This document shows, piece after piece, positions 41,508 to 49,955 of a stretch of DNA of 64,000 nt (within the stretch, counting starts at the first letter, position 1; each line of letters starts with the position of its first letter). The stretch is from Bacilli bacterium (GTDB taxonomy: Bacteria; Bacillota_I; Bacilli_A; RFN20; CAG-826), in the NCBI GenBank assembly GCA_024408335.1, contig JAKSVB010000001.1, forward strand, positions 124,001 to 188,000, read 5' to 3'. Under the pieces are notes generated by a model. It was not told the origin of the DNA. It did no database searches and worked only from the letters and a program-made list of their open reading frames with translations. The position numbers were made by a program, and so were the translations under genes.

Positions 41508-41946
41508 TACATTTCTCCTTTCCGTATATCTTTAGCACCGCTTCGTTTATGTCCTTGCACAAAGCGATGTATTCATTAACTTTTTCAATGCCAAGTTCAT
41601 CGATGACCTTTCCACAGAAGCTAAGAGTCTCCTCTTTGAACTTGTTGAATTGTTCAATTCCTTTATCGGTTAGATAAACAACGGTTTTTCTTTTGTCTTC
41701 CGAACAGGTTTTTCTTTCAATGCATCCTGCTTCTTCAAGACTATTTAACGCCACGGCTATTCTTGCGGTCGATAGTCCGGAGTTACACGCTAAATCTTTT
41801 GAATAGACGGTTTTGTCTTTATGGCAATACAGGTAGCTGATGATAAATCCCGTTCCCTCTTTGTTCTTCATGAACTTTTTCATAAAGAGCAAAGGTGCGT
41901 TTTCTTGGATTTTGCTTATAACGGTTTCGGTTGTTTTTATATCCAT
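41500..41946 (-). CDS. MarR family transcriptional regulator
   Basis: The 148-residue protein has a winged helix-turn-helix with the MarR pattern KDLACNSGLSTARIAVALNSLEEAGCIERKTCSEDKRKTVVYLTDKGIEQF (about 50-105), flanked by dimerisation helices. It is the first gene of the operon with the two ABC half-transporters, a common arrangement in which the regulator represses its own operon until a toxic ligand binds. AGGAGG stands 7-8 nt before the ATG, and an inverted repeat next to the -10 is a likely operator. Confidence 0.9.
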   Translation of the reverse strand: MDIKTTETVISKIQENAPLLFMKKFMKNKEGTGFIISYLYCHKDKTVYSKDLACNSGLSTARIAVALNSLEEAGCIERKTCSEDKRKTVVYLTDKGIEQFNKFKEETLSFCGKVIDELGIEKVNEYIALCKDINEAVLKIYGKEKCNV

Positions 41947-41971
41947 TTAAGGCGCCTCCTTTTTTAAATTG

Positions 41972-42013
41972 CTAACATCGTTAGTATTTTATGTATATTT
42001 TGTGGAAGGTCAA
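41972..42013 (-). promoter_or_regulatory. Promoter and operator of the marR-ABC operon
   Basis: On the minus strand TTGACC (42008-42013), a 16-bp spacer and TAAAAT (41986-41991) form the promoter. The inverted repeat CTAAC-ATC-GTTAG (41972-41984) begins one base after the -10, where MarR binding would block initiation. Confidence 0.7.
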
Positions 42014-42059
42014 TGGTTTTCCTAACCCTATTAGCGGTTTTTATTTAATAAAATTAAAA

Positions 42060-42077
42060 GCGGCGGATAACCGCCGC
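42060..42077 (-). terminator. Terminator of the HAD phosphatase gene
   Basis: GCGGCGG-(4 nt)-CCGCCGC is a 7-bp G/C stem followed on the minus strand by TTTTAATTTTATT, 18 bp past the stop. Confidence 0.85.
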
Positions 42078-42095
42078 GATTAACGTTAGAGAACA

Positions 42096-42815
42096 TTAAA
42101 GTAATTCTTTGATTTCCAAGAGGTTTTTAACCGAATGATCAATTAGCGATAAATCACCGTGAGATTCCTTGTATTTTGTGTATAGGCAAGTTTCTAAGCC
42201 ATAAGTTTTTCCTCCGCCTATATCAGCAGTCATGGAATCACCAACAATAAAGACTTCTTCAGGCTTTAAGTCAGGCATTCCTGCCTCTTTCATTTCTTTA
42301 AAACAAACGTCAAAGAACTCTCTTGTTGGTTTTTGATGCCCAACCTTCCCTGAAATAAAAACGTGTTTGAAATATTTGTCGAGTTTTCCAACTTTCAATC
42401 TATTTACTTGTTGGTCATATGGGCCGTTACTCACTACGCATAACGTATAGCGTTCTTTGAGGTAATCAAGAATCTCGATAGCGCCTTCTTCAAGAATTGC
42501 GTTATAGAAAAGCCTGTCTCTAAACCACGCTTCAAAAATAATTCCATCAAAATCTATGCCTAATTCTTGGAAAACCATGTTCCAACGAATCTTTTTAAGT
42601 TCTTCAAAGGTTAGAGTGCCATCTTCTATTTGTCTCCAAAGTTTATCGTTTGTGTTCGTAAAGACTTTGTACATCCACTCTTCGTATTGCTTAAGCCCAA
42701 AATGATCAAATCCCACTTTCATGGATTCTTGAACGTATCCTTGAAAGCTTAATAGAGTGTCGTCTACATCAAACAATACTACTTTGAATTTTTTCGTCAT
42801 GTTCTCTTTGTTCAT
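42096..42815 (-). CDS. HAD superfamily hydrolase, YjjG-like nucleotidase
   Basis: The HAD nucleophile motif FDVDDTLLSF opens the protein. A helical cap follows, then VVSNGPYDQQ (motif II), GHQKPTREFFD (motif III Lys) and FIVGDSMTADIGGGKTYG (motif IV). This layout matches the YjjG/YfnB subfamily, 5'-nucleotidases that clean up non-canonical pyrimidine nucleotides. The start is taken at ATG 42815; a TTG one codon upstream and an ATG at 42800 (with AAAGAG before it) are alternatives. It is monocistronic and divergent from the YwaF-like gene. Confidence 0.87.
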   Translation of the reverse strand: MNKENMTKKFKVVLFDVDDTLLSFQGYVQESMKVGFDHFGLKQYEEWMYKVFTNTNDKLWRQIEDGTLTFEELKKIRWNMVFQELGIDFDGIIFEAWFRDRLFYNAILEEGAIEILDYLKERYTLCVVSNGPYDQQVNRLKVGKLDKYFKHVFISGKVGHQKPTREFFDVCFKEMKEAGMPDLKPEEVFIVGDSMTADIGGGKTYGLETCLYTKYKESHGDLSLIDHSVKNLLEIKELL

Positions 42816-42904
42816 CAAGGGTAATGATAATGAATATTTTGCCTTTTGTCTTCGTTTTCTTCCCTTCCTAACACTAATATGTGTTAAAGGGATTTGGGCT
42901 TGAA

Positions 42905-42916
42905 TATAATATCTAC
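42905..42916 (+). promoter_or_regulatory. Leaderless promoter of the YwaF-like gene
   Basis: A perfect TATAAT (42905-42910) ends exactly 6 nt before the ATG at 42917, with no ribosome binding site. An inverted repeat, AACAC-TAATAT-GTGTT (42870-42885), covers the -35 area. Confidence 0.65.
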
Positions 42917-43732
42917 ATGAACTTTTTAGAAATTATTAGAAGATTTTTTGGGCTGATCGATACGGGCGAAAGCAATTACCTTGATACCACTCACATTATT
43001 ATCGCCTCCATAGTAACGGTTCTAACGGTCGCCCTCGGACTATTCCTTGGATTCAAAAATAAAAACAAAAGCGACAAAGAGAAGACAAAACTCATATTGC
43101 CTTTTTCCATCGTCATGTGGGTCTTGATGATTTTTCGTTTTGTCATGATAGTCGTAAGAGGAAACAACTATGGAGAAAACGGTTGGATGAACTTGATCGA
43201 GGGCAATTTGCCACTTTTCTTATGCGACATCCAATATTTTGCTCTTGTAGCCGTCTGCTTTGGCAAAGGCCAAATCAAAAAGATCGGTTTAGATTTCTGC
43301 CTTTGCTTAGGCCTTCTTTCCTTTGCCATGGGCGTATGGCTTAACGCAGGAACATATGGCGGCAATCCATGGTGGTCATCCTGCTATTTCTATGAAATGG
43401 CCGTCCACGCAATACCTGGAGGCATATCGCTCTATATCATGGCTTCAAAGATGACCACACTCAAATTCAAAGACATTTGGAAAACCCTAGCGGTTCTTCT
43501 TGTGTTTGAAATCATCGCGCTCATATTTGACTATACACTTGATTCCAATTACATGTTCTTCAAAAAGGACTCAGGAACACCTTTCTTCATCTTTACCAAT
43601 TTGGCAAACGGAAACCAAATTCTCTACTCGTTCTTTGTTTGGCTTGGTATGACTTTCTATGTTGTTGTGTACTACGCAATATGGTGGGTCTGCTCATTTG
43701 TGTCCAGTAAAACAAAGAAGAAAAACGCCTAG
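42917..43732 (+). CDS. YwaF-like integral membrane protein
   Basis: The start at 42917 (MNFLEIIRRFFGLIDTG) gives 271 residues with about six or seven membrane helices. GNLPLFLCDIQYFALVAVCF corresponds to the LPLHLC motif of the YwaF/TIGR02206 family, and GTPFFIFTNLANGNQILYSFFVW resembles its C-terminal part. No function is known for the family. An upstream in-frame ATG at 42881 would add 12 residues but lies before the -10 box. The Lys-rich C-terminus is probably cytoplasmic. Confidence 0.62.
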   Translation: MNFLEIIRRFFGLIDTGESNYLDTTHIIIASIVTVLTVALGLFLGFKNKNKSDKEKTKLILPFSIVMWVLMIFRFVMIVVRGNNYGENGWMNLIEGNLPLFLCDIQYFALVAVCFGKGQIKKIGLDFCLCLGLLSFAMGVWLNAGTYGGNPWWSSCYFYEMAVHAIPGGISLYIMASKMTTLKFKDIWKTLAVLLVFEIIALIFDYTLDSNYMFFKKDSGTPFFIFTNLANGNQILYSFFVWLGMTFYVVVYYAIWWVCSFVSSKTKKKNA

Positions 43733-43772
43733 TTTTATTAAAAACCCTCTCAAAACACCGCTAAAACAAAAG

Positions 43773-43796
43773 AAAGCCGCCCCTAAGGACGGCTTT
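43773..43796. terminator. Bidirectional terminator between the YwaF-like and surface-protein genes
   Basis: AAAGCCG pairs with CGGCTTT around a short loop. TTTT follows on the plus strand and TTTCTTTTGTTTT on the minus strand, so it can serve both convergent genes. Confidence 0.75.
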
Positions 43797-43866
43797 TAAC
43801 ACATTAACGACTAGGTAGCCAGAAACTGAGTTTTATAGAATCAAGCTGATTGACGATTAATCGAAT

Positions 43867-45669
43867 CTACTTATCTTCTTTCTTCTCTTCGTCTTCCTTT
43901 TTATCGTCTTCTGTATTTTCCTCTTTTTTGGCAAGCTTCAACTTTGTTTTGATCGTTTTGATAACTGCATCAACTTTTGGTTTAACTCTTTGTTTAGTTT
44001 TTTCTACATAAGGCTCAACGCGGTCCCAGCAGAAAATAAGTACGGACGCTATCAAGACAAGGATGTTCAGGATGAAGAATAGTACACACACTCCGCACCC
44101 CATCGACATACCGATAATGCCAAATATAAGGGTGATTAAAGCAAACGCTGCTGATACAAAGATTGAAACGAGGTTGTACGTTTTGTTTCTAAGCACGAAG
44201 TTCCATACAGCTACGAATGCTATGAACCCAATAAAAGCAACTATTAAGATCCAGTGTGCCCAACATGATGAAGCGCCAGGTTTAGATCCAGGGTTTGAAG
44301 AATCGCCTGTCAAATTTTCTAAGAACGACTCGCTAAGCTGACCGGTTTGGTATTTTTGGAAGTAGCCGCCTTTCCAATATCCTTCAGCATCTGGAAGATC
44401 TGTCCAGCCTTTAGGAACAATCAAATATGACGGGTTTTCTTTGGTGCCAACGCCTTCGAAAGCCCAACTATCAATATAGAAGCTCGAGCTTTCTGGAATG
44501 TTTTTAAACTCAACAACTTTCAAGTTTACGCATTGGCCGAAATCTTGTCTTCCGATATGAAGCAATTTCTTTGCGTCTAATGTTGCTCTCTTTAATTTCT
44601 TACAATTGTAGAAGGCCCCGCCGTCAAAAGTTAGGAGGCTATCATCAAATTTTACTTTAGTAATTCTGTCACCATAAATGTTGACTCTTGGGTCAACACG
44701 ATCGTCATCGACGTCGTCATGGTATTCATTATCTGGACTGAAGAGGTATGCGCCCACCATGTCGATTCCGTTAAATACCAATTCGTAGCTTTGTCTTTTT
44801 TGGAACAACTCTAAGAAGTACTTAGCGCAGTTAACATCCATTTTGCCAGTGCCACTAAATGTTAATACGCCATTATGGTAGGCAGCTGTATGGTTGTGAT
44901 AATCGCGTACTGTTACAGGGTTACTTTCAATATCGGTGATGACAATATTGAAGTATCCTCCTTCCCAATAAGAGCCATATGGGCTATACATTGGCATTAC
45001 ACCATCCCATTTGCTGGAAACAATAAAATCAGCACGTTCTTCTTTTTTCTCGCTATCCGTGCTTGACTTACCAACACCTACAAAAGGGCCAGTTGAATAT
45101 GAGTCTCTTTGTATTGTTGGTGCGTGATCGCCTTTGAACTTAACAAATTTAATGTTTGAACAGCCTTCAAATGAGCTTCCGCCGAGTTCTTGAAGACCTG
45201 TACCAAAGGTAACGCCTGTGAGCTTGCTGTTGTCAGGCGTGAATCTTGCCAAGAATGTACTTCTTTCAATTACAGCGATACCGTCTCCGAATTCGATGTT
45301 GACGCCGGTTTCATCCTGTAGTTCTTCAAGGAACTTGTTTGCGCAGCGGTGATCAAATGAGCCGCTACCTTCAATTTTTAATGTACCGTTTGAAAATGTG
45401 GCTGTGTGATTGTGCCCATCCACGCCGCAAGGAATTGCGTTTGAGCCAATAGCCTTGTAGACTTTTAAACCGTTGTTTTGGAATACATTGCTATCGCTAA
45501 GAGTCAATGTAGATTCAAAATGGTTGTGTTCTAAGTCTCCACAAGAAACAGTTTCTGCGGTTGCCGCTTTAGCTGTGTTGCCTACGAACGAAGTGCACAT
45601 CAGTGCCGTCCCAAACACCACAGGGAGCAATTTGTTTAGAAATCCTTTTCCTTTTGTTTTTGTTTTCAT
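43867..45669 (-). CDS. Exported LRR-type surface protein with tandem HNHT repeats and C-terminal membrane anchor
   Basis: A signal peptide (FLNKLLPVVFGTALMCTSFVG, cleavage near AKA) starts this 600-residue protein. Two repeats follow, about 80-245 and 253-440. Each opens with HNHTA, then an NGxLxxxGxGxxDxxCAxxFLE stretch, then BspA-type leucine-rich elements (KLTGVTFGTGLQELGGSSFEGC and RITKVKFDDSLLTFDGGAFYNC), and closes with YWxGGYF. Instead of a sortase motif the C-terminus has three membrane helices (about 472-493, 499-521, 526-547) and a Lys/Glu-rich tail of some 50 residues. It is probably anchored on the outer face of the membrane. The binding partner is unknown. Confidence 0.72.
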   Translation of the reverse strand: MKTKTKGKGFLNKLLPVVFGTALMCTSFVGNTAKAATAETVSCGDLEHNHFESTLTLSDSNVFQNNGLKVYKAIGSNAIPCGVDGHNHTATFSNGTLKIEGSGSFDHRCANKFLEELQDETGVNIEFGDGIAVIERSTFLARFTPDNSKLTGVTFGTGLQELGGSSFEGCSNIKFVKFKGDHAPTIQRDSYSTGPFVGVGKSSTDSEKKEERADFIVSSKWDGVMPMYSPYGSYWEGGYFNIVITDIESNPVTVRDYHNHTAAYHNGVLTFSGTGKMDVNCAKYFLELFQKRQSYELVFNGIDMVGAYLFSPDNEYHDDVDDDRVDPRVNIYGDRITKVKFDDSLLTFDGGAFYNCKKLKRATLDAKKLLHIGRQDFGQCVNLKVVEFKNIPESSSFYIDSWAFEGVGTKENPSYLIVPKGWTDLPDAEGYWKGGYFQKYQTGQLSESFLENLTGDSSNPGSKPGASSCWAHWILIVAFIGFIAFVAVWNFVLRNKTYNLVSIFVSAAFALITLIFGIIGMSMGCGVCVLFFILNILVLIASVLIFCWDRVEPYVEKTKQRVKPKVDAVIKTIKTKLKLAKKEENTEDDKKEDEEKKEDK

Positions 45670-45774
45670 AAGAATTCACCTCAAACTTAAACAATTTTTG
45701 TACCTTTATTGTAATTGCCTAGTGAAAGTTATGTAATTCCGCAAAAAATCATTTTAGCTCTATCTTAAAAATAG

Positions 45775-45798
45775 AAAGCCGTCATTGAAGACGGCTTT
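45775..45798. terminator. Terminator-like hairpin in the 45.7-46.1 kb intergenic region
   Basis: AAAGCCGTC pairs with GACGGCTTT around ATTGAA. The T-run is longer on the minus strand (TTTCTATTTTT) than on the plus strand (TTTT). No recognised gene ends here on either strand. Confidence 0.6.
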
Positions 45799-46060
45799 TG
45801 AAAAGTGTTGATGTCAAAGGACAGGCTCGATGTTCCTCGTCTGCTCAGCCGTTTTCGGCTTGGATATGGGGGTTTTGCGCGAGTTTGGACAGAAGAGGCC
45901 AAAACGATGCATATAAAGCCCTTTGTCCATCTCATAATAAAAACCCCTTCAGTTGGTTGTCCAACTTTTGGGATTCATATCAAAACGAGGCTTTTTGTTG
46001 TTGGACATGTCTTTGATTAAATTTCTCAGGCGTGCAGTAATTAAAACTATGATGGCAGTA
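45799..46060. other. Non-coding stretch with repeats; possible IS150-like end remnant
   Basis: No convincing gene lies here. The string TTGTCCAACTTTTGGGATTCA-like segment at 45957-45977 resembles the TGTCCAACTTTTTGGGG ends of IS150-group IS3 elements. AGTTGG-TTGT-CCAACT forms a hairpin at 45951-45966, GCCG-TTTT-CGGC a small one at 45848-45859, and GGGGTTTT (45870-45877) can pair with AAAACCCC (45936-45943). Two overlapping open frames of about 70 codons have no ribosome binding site and are not called. It could be a degenerate insertion sequence or a structured RNA. Confidence 0.3.
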
Positions 46061-46070
46061 ATTATGGTGT

Positions 46071-46076
46071 ATAATA
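46071..46076 (+). promoter_or_regulatory. -10 box of the lipoprotein gene
   Basis: TATAAT lies 24 bp before the lipoprotein ATG, in the centre of GTGTAT-A-ATACAC (46068-46080). AAAGAGGG provides the ribosome binding site. No strong -35 is seen. Confidence 0.55.
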
Positions 46077-46099
46077 CACACAAAAAAGAGGGCACATTC

Positions 46100-46789
46100 A
46101 TGAAATCTAAAATTCTAATTATCGCATCAACAGCGGCCTTGCTCGCTAGCTGTGGAGCACAAGAAATAAGCTTTGAAAGCTTTAAAAATGTAAGCCAGGA
46201 GATCCTTAATGTCATTACTTCTGATGACTTTAAAGCTCCTACAAAACTTACCGCAAACATAAGCATTACGGACGATGACCAAAAAGGCACAATCAAATTT
46301 ATTGCTGACGATGACAATAATAACCTTTATGTTTACGAATCGGTCGAAAAAAAGAACGAAGACCCAATCGTATACGAAGTATGGTCATATGCAGAAGGAA
46401 CCAATTACATCATTGCAACGGCCGTTTCTGAAAAAGGGAAGACATCAAAGTATTATTACACTTCTCCAAGACCATATAACGCTGAAAACAGCATCTCTTC
46501 CTATCTTGAATTCGAAGAAGACTTCCTCGCAACCATGGTCGAAATAGAAACAGAAGAATTTTATGACGAAATCGAACGCGCCACATTTAAGAGCAAAGGC
46601 AAAGGAAGCATTATCTGCGAAGCAAAAGGCAAAAACGGCGAATACGGCTACTTTGAATTCAGCAATAACTTGATTGTCACCAACAACATCAAAGGCGAAA
46701 ACAGAGAAGAATCGATGGCCTTCAAGTGGGGCGAGGCAAATTTCAAAAAACCAAACCTCAAGGATTTCGAGAAAGTTGACCGTGAATAA
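46100..46789 (+). CDS. Hypothetical lipoprotein
   Basis: The start at 46100 is chosen because AAAGAGGG lies about 8 nt upstream and it gives a perfect lipoprotein signal: MKSKILIIASTAALLASCGAQ, with lipobox LASC. The 229-residue mature part is acidic and probably beta-rich (KGTIKFIADDDNNNLYVYESVEKK, GTNYIIATAVSEKGKTSKYY). It resembles small LolA/LppX-like or YxeF-like envelope lipoproteins, but I cannot assign a family. It is a single gene ended by a bidirectional terminator shared with rlmD. Confidence 0.72.
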   Translation: MKSKILIIASTAALLASCGAQEISFESFKNVSQEILNVITSDDFKAPTKLTANISITDDDQKGTIKFIADDDNNNLYVYESVEKKNEDPIVYEVWSYAEGTNYIIATAVSEKGKTSKYYYTSPRPYNAENSISSYLEFEEDFLATMVEIETEEFYDEIERATFKSKGKGSIICEAKGKNGEYGYFEFSNNLIVTNNIKGENREESMAFKWGEANFKKPNLKDFEKVDRE

Positions 46790-46809
46790 GAGCCTCTTAT
46801 AAACAACTA

Positions 46810-46833
46810 AAAAAGACGCTTATGCGTCTTTTT
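46810..46833. terminator. Bidirectional terminator between the lipoprotein and rlmD genes
   Basis: AAAAAGACGC-TTAT-GCGTCTTTTT is a perfect 10-bp stem with T-runs both ways. It overlaps the rlmD stop codon by two bases. Confidence 0.88.
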
Positions 46834-48199
46834 ATTTACCTTTTCTTGTAAGCAAAACAACTGTTTCGACGTGGTAATTTCTTCCAAATTCGTCGACAGG
46901 TTGGATTTTCTTGATTTCGTATTTCTTCTTTAAAAGTTTAAGGTCTCTTGCAAGAGTAAGAGGATTACATGATACGTATACGATCTTTTTTGGTTCTAAG
47001 AAAAGAGCGGCAGAAATAAATTTCTCTGTTGAACCCTTCCTTGGTGGATCCATGAACAAAACGTCTAATGGCTCATGTCTCTTTGCCATTCTATTAATGA
47101 AGGCGGTAGCGTCGTCGTTATATGCCTCAAAATTATCGATGTGGTTAATCTTGGCGTTCTTTATAGCGTCTTTGACCGCTTCTTCAACGAGTTCAACCGA
47201 AATGACCTTCTTAACTTGCTTTGCTGCAATTAAACCGATCGTTCCAATGCCTGAATATGCATCTAAAACAACGTCGTTTTTGCTTAATTCTGCAAAATCC
47301 ATAGCGGTTTTGTAGAGGATTTCAGTCATTACAGGGTTTGTTTGGTAGAAGCTTTCGGCGGAAATCTTGAATTTGATTCCACAGAGATAATCTTCAATAT
47401 ACCCCGGGCCAAAAAGGTTATAGAACCTCTTTCCTAATATTACGTTTGTCTTCTGTCCATTAACGTTTTGGACAAGAGATGTCACTTCAGGGCAATCACG
47501 TTTGATCCTTTCGACAAGAAGATTCTTTTTCGGGAAGAAGGCTTCTTTGGTGACGATCGCAAGCATGATTTCCTTCTTGTAATAGGACGTTCTAATCATC
47601 GCATAGCGAATAGTTCCGCTGTCGGCAGCCTCAACATAAGGCGAGATATGTAGGTCATTAATGATCTTTGTAAGCTTATCGAGCAACTTATTTGCCCTAA
47701 CGTCTTCAATGAAGCACTCTTTTCTAGGGACGATTACATGGGTTCCTTCTTTGTAGAAACCGTAGAACGCCTTGCCTTTTTCGTCGATTCCAAAAGGAAC
47801 CTGGATTTTGTTTCTGTAATATTCCGGCGTCTTCATACCAATGGTAGGCATAACCTTGGCATCGACTTCTGCGTACTTGTTAATTTGCTCTTGAACCTTC
47901 TTGGTTTTGTATTCAAGTTCAGCTTCGTAAGCGTATGGCTGGAAAACACAACCGCCACATGCGCTACAAACTTTGCATTTAGGTTGGATTCTATTTGGGG
48001 ATAAAACGGTTAGTTTCTTAACTTTGCCGAAATACTGGCCGTTTCTCTTGTAGTCAATCTCCACTTCTCCTTCATCGCCCGGGTACATGGCCGAGACGAA
48101 AACCACTAGTCCGTCTAGTTTGCATATACCTTTTCCTTCTATGCTTAAATCGATGCATTTCAGGGAATAGGTGTTGTGGATAATGGAGTCTTTATTCAT
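46832..48199 (-). CDS. rlmD: 23S rRNA (uracil-5-)-methyltransferase, RlmD/RumA family
   Basis: The 455-residue protein methylates C5 of a uridine in 23S rRNA (or T54 in some tRNA paralogues). It has an N-terminal TRAM domain (about 10-65), an Fe-S cysteine group CKVCSACGGC, a SAM-binding domain with LDAYSGIGTIGLIAA, DPPRKGS, and the catalytic Cys in VYVSCNPLTLARDL. The C-terminal VDEFGRNYHVETVVLL is typical. Target specificity between RlmD and RlmCD types cannot be settled here. Only a weak AGG precedes the ATG. Confidence 0.9.
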   Translation of the reverse strand: MNKDSIIHNTYSLKCIDLSIEGKGICKLDGLVVFVSAMYPGDEGEVEIDYKRNGQYFGKVKKLTVLSPNRIQPKCKVCSACGGCVFQPYAYEAELEYKTKKVQEQINKYAEVDAKVMPTIGMKTPEYYRNKIQVPFGIDEKGKAFYGFYKEGTHVIVPRKECFIEDVRANKLLDKLTKIINDLHISPYVEAADSGTIRYAMIRTSYYKKEIMLAIVTKEAFFPKKNLLVERIKRDCPEVTSLVQNVNGQKTNVILGKRFYNLFGPGYIEDYLCGIKFKISAESFYQTNPVMTEILYKTAMDFAELSKNDVVLDAYSGIGTIGLIAAKQVKKVISVELVEEAVKDAIKNAKINHIDNFEAYNDDATAFINRMAKRHEPLDVLFMDPPRKGSTEKFISAALFLEPKKIVYVSCNPLTLARDLKLLKKKYEIKKIQPVDEFGRNYHVETVVLLTRKGK

Positions 48200-48230
48200 G
48201 AAATACGCCTGTTTTGCGGTGGTTTTTCAA

Positions 48231-49838
48231 TTAAGCAGCTGCTTTTTCTTTTGGTGCGAGCATTAAGTCCTTGATGAATTGAACTTCGGTTTCAACATCT
48301 AAACGTGGGAAGAGTTGGTCGCCTTTGTTGACTGTTTGTCCTCCAAGAGAACCAAACTTTGCTGCAGCATCATAGTTTCTCATTTCAGCTGGAACTCCAA
48401 GTTGATCAAAGATCTTTTCTGATTTGGTGACAAGGATTGGGCTTAATAAAGAGCCCGCTAAGAAGATGGCGTTTGCAAGATGTGACATGCAGCTAGCTAA
48501 GACGTCTGCCTTTGCTTGATCTTTTGCAAGTGCCCATGGGGCGCTTTCTTCAATGTACTTGTTAGCAGCGCCAACAAGTTCCATTACTGAAGCATAGGCT
48601 TCTGTAACCTTTAGTTCGTCGTTTAAGACTTCGTATGACTTAACGGTCTTTTCAGCGACTTCCTTAAGGTTCTTATCTAAATCATTAAGCTCGCCTTTGT
48701 ACTCTGGGATAACGCCACCAAAATACTTAATAATCATGGAAACGCTACGGTTTAAAAGGTTTCCAAGGCTGTTTGCGAGGTCTGCATTAAGTCTTTCAAC
48801 GAATTGTTCTGGGGTGAATTGTCCGTCTTGGCCGAAAACAATCTCTCTTGCCATGTAGTAACGGACAGCATCGACACCAAAACGATCAACAAGAGGTGGA
48901 ACAGGGATAACGTTTCCCTTGCTCTTGCTCATCTTGCCATCCTTCATCATCATAAGGCCGTGAACGAAGACCTTATTTGGTTGACGTAAGTTGAGTGCTT
49001 TTAAGAACATTGGCCAATAGATGGTGTGGAATCTAGTGATGTCTGCACCGATGACGTGAACAATTTCAGCTTCAGGATCATTCCAGAATTTTTGGAATCT
49101 AGAATCATCTTCTTGGTTATAACCAAGAGCGGTGATGTAGTTTGTAAGTGCATCAAGCCAAACATAGATAACGTGGCCTGGAGCCTCGTTTACAGGAACG
49201 CCCCAATCGAATGTGGTTCTTGTGACACAAAGGTCGTTTAAACCAGGTTTGATGAAGTTGTTGACCATCTCTGCTTTACGTCCTTCAGGTGTAATGAAGC
49301 CAGGATGTGTATCGTAATGATTCATTAACACGTCGACGTATTTGCCACATCTAAAGAAGTATGATGGTTCTTCTTTTTCGACGACTGGTCTGCCACATTC
49401 TGGGCAAAGGTGTTCTTCGCCTACTTGCGTTTCTGTCCAATATGATTCTTCGTGGACACAGTACCATCCTTTGTATGAACCGAGATATACGTCATCATTC
49501 TTGACGAATTCAGAGAAGATCTTTTTTACTGTTTCGTAGTGGCGTGGTTGGGTTGTTCTGATGAAATCGTCGTTGGAAATGCACATTGTGTTCCAAAGAT
49601 CGGTGAATCTAACCGCAATCTCATCGACGAAAGCTTGTGGCGTAACGCCTTTAGCGGCAGCGTTCTCTTGGATTTTTTCTCCGTGCTCATCTAAGCCGGT
49701 TACGAAATATGTTTCAAAGCCTCTTAATCTTTTGCCTCTAGCGATAATGTCGCACATTGTTGTGCAATAAGCGTGACCAAGGTGTGGTGAGGCGCTTGGA
49801 TAATAAATTGGCGTTGTAATGTAGAATTTTTTACTCAT
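48231..49838 (-). CDS. metG: Methionyl-tRNA synthetase
   Basis: MetRS charges tRNA-Met. The class I motifs are present: HIGH as HLGH in TPIYYPSASPHLGHAY, and KMSKS in MMKDGKMSKSKGNV. A cysteine pair in EEHLCPECGRPV is the remaining zinc knuckle. The 535-residue protein ends after the anticodon-binding helical domain with a short GGQTVNKGDQLFPRLDVE tail and lacks the C-terminal dimerisation/tRNA-binding domain of longer forms. GGAGG lies upstream of the ATG, with a CGCAT/ATGCG hairpin and an extended -10 (TGCTAAAAT) before it. The leader is too short for a T-box. Confidence 0.95.
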   Translation of the reverse strand: MSKKFYITTPIYYPSASPHLGHAYCTTMCDIIARGKRLRGFETYFVTGLDEHGEKIQENAAAKGVTPQAFVDEIAVRFTDLWNTMCISNDDFIRTTQPRHYETVKKIFSEFVKNDDVYLGSYKGWYCVHEESYWTETQVGEEHLCPECGRPVVEKEEPSYFFRCGKYVDVLMNHYDTHPGFITPEGRKAEMVNNFIKPGLNDLCVTRTTFDWGVPVNEAPGHVIYVWLDALTNYITALGYNQEDDSRFQKFWNDPEAEIVHVIGADITRFHTIYWPMFLKALNLRQPNKVFVHGLMMMKDGKMSKSKGNVIPVPPLVDRFGVDAVRYYMAREIVFGQDGQFTPEQFVERLNADLANSLGNLLNRSVSMIIKYFGGVIPEYKGELNDLDKNLKEVAEKTVKSYEVLNDELKVTEAYASVMELVGAANKYIEESAPWALAKDQAKADVLASCMSHLANAIFLAGSLLSPILVTKSEKIFDQLGVPAEMRNYDAAAKFGSLGGQTVNKGDQLFPRLDVETEVQFIKDLMLAPKEKAAA

Positions 49839-49915
49839 GGCTAATGGAACCTCCTCGCATTTTTAATGCGAACAACTAATTTTAGCATATATTTTGGCGA
49901 TGTGGGCAAAACAAA

Positions 49916-49934
49916 AGGCTCCGTTTTGGAGCCT
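49916..49934 (-). terminator. Terminator of rpmE
   Basis: AGGCTCC pairs with GGAGCCT; the minus-strand continuation is TTTTGTTTTG. It lies 22 bp past the rpmE stop. Confidence 0.8.
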
Positions 49935-49955
49935 AGAGTTTTAATGTTACAAAGC

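Noticed and set aside
45798-46020. Two overlapping small plus-strand open frames of about 70 codons
   Set aside because: No ribosome binding site, and the sequence contains hairpins and an IS-end-like string; more likely non-coding.
49839-49915. T-box riboswitch before metG
   Set aside because: The leader is under 80 nt with only a 5-bp hairpin; there is no T-box sequence and no antiterminator.
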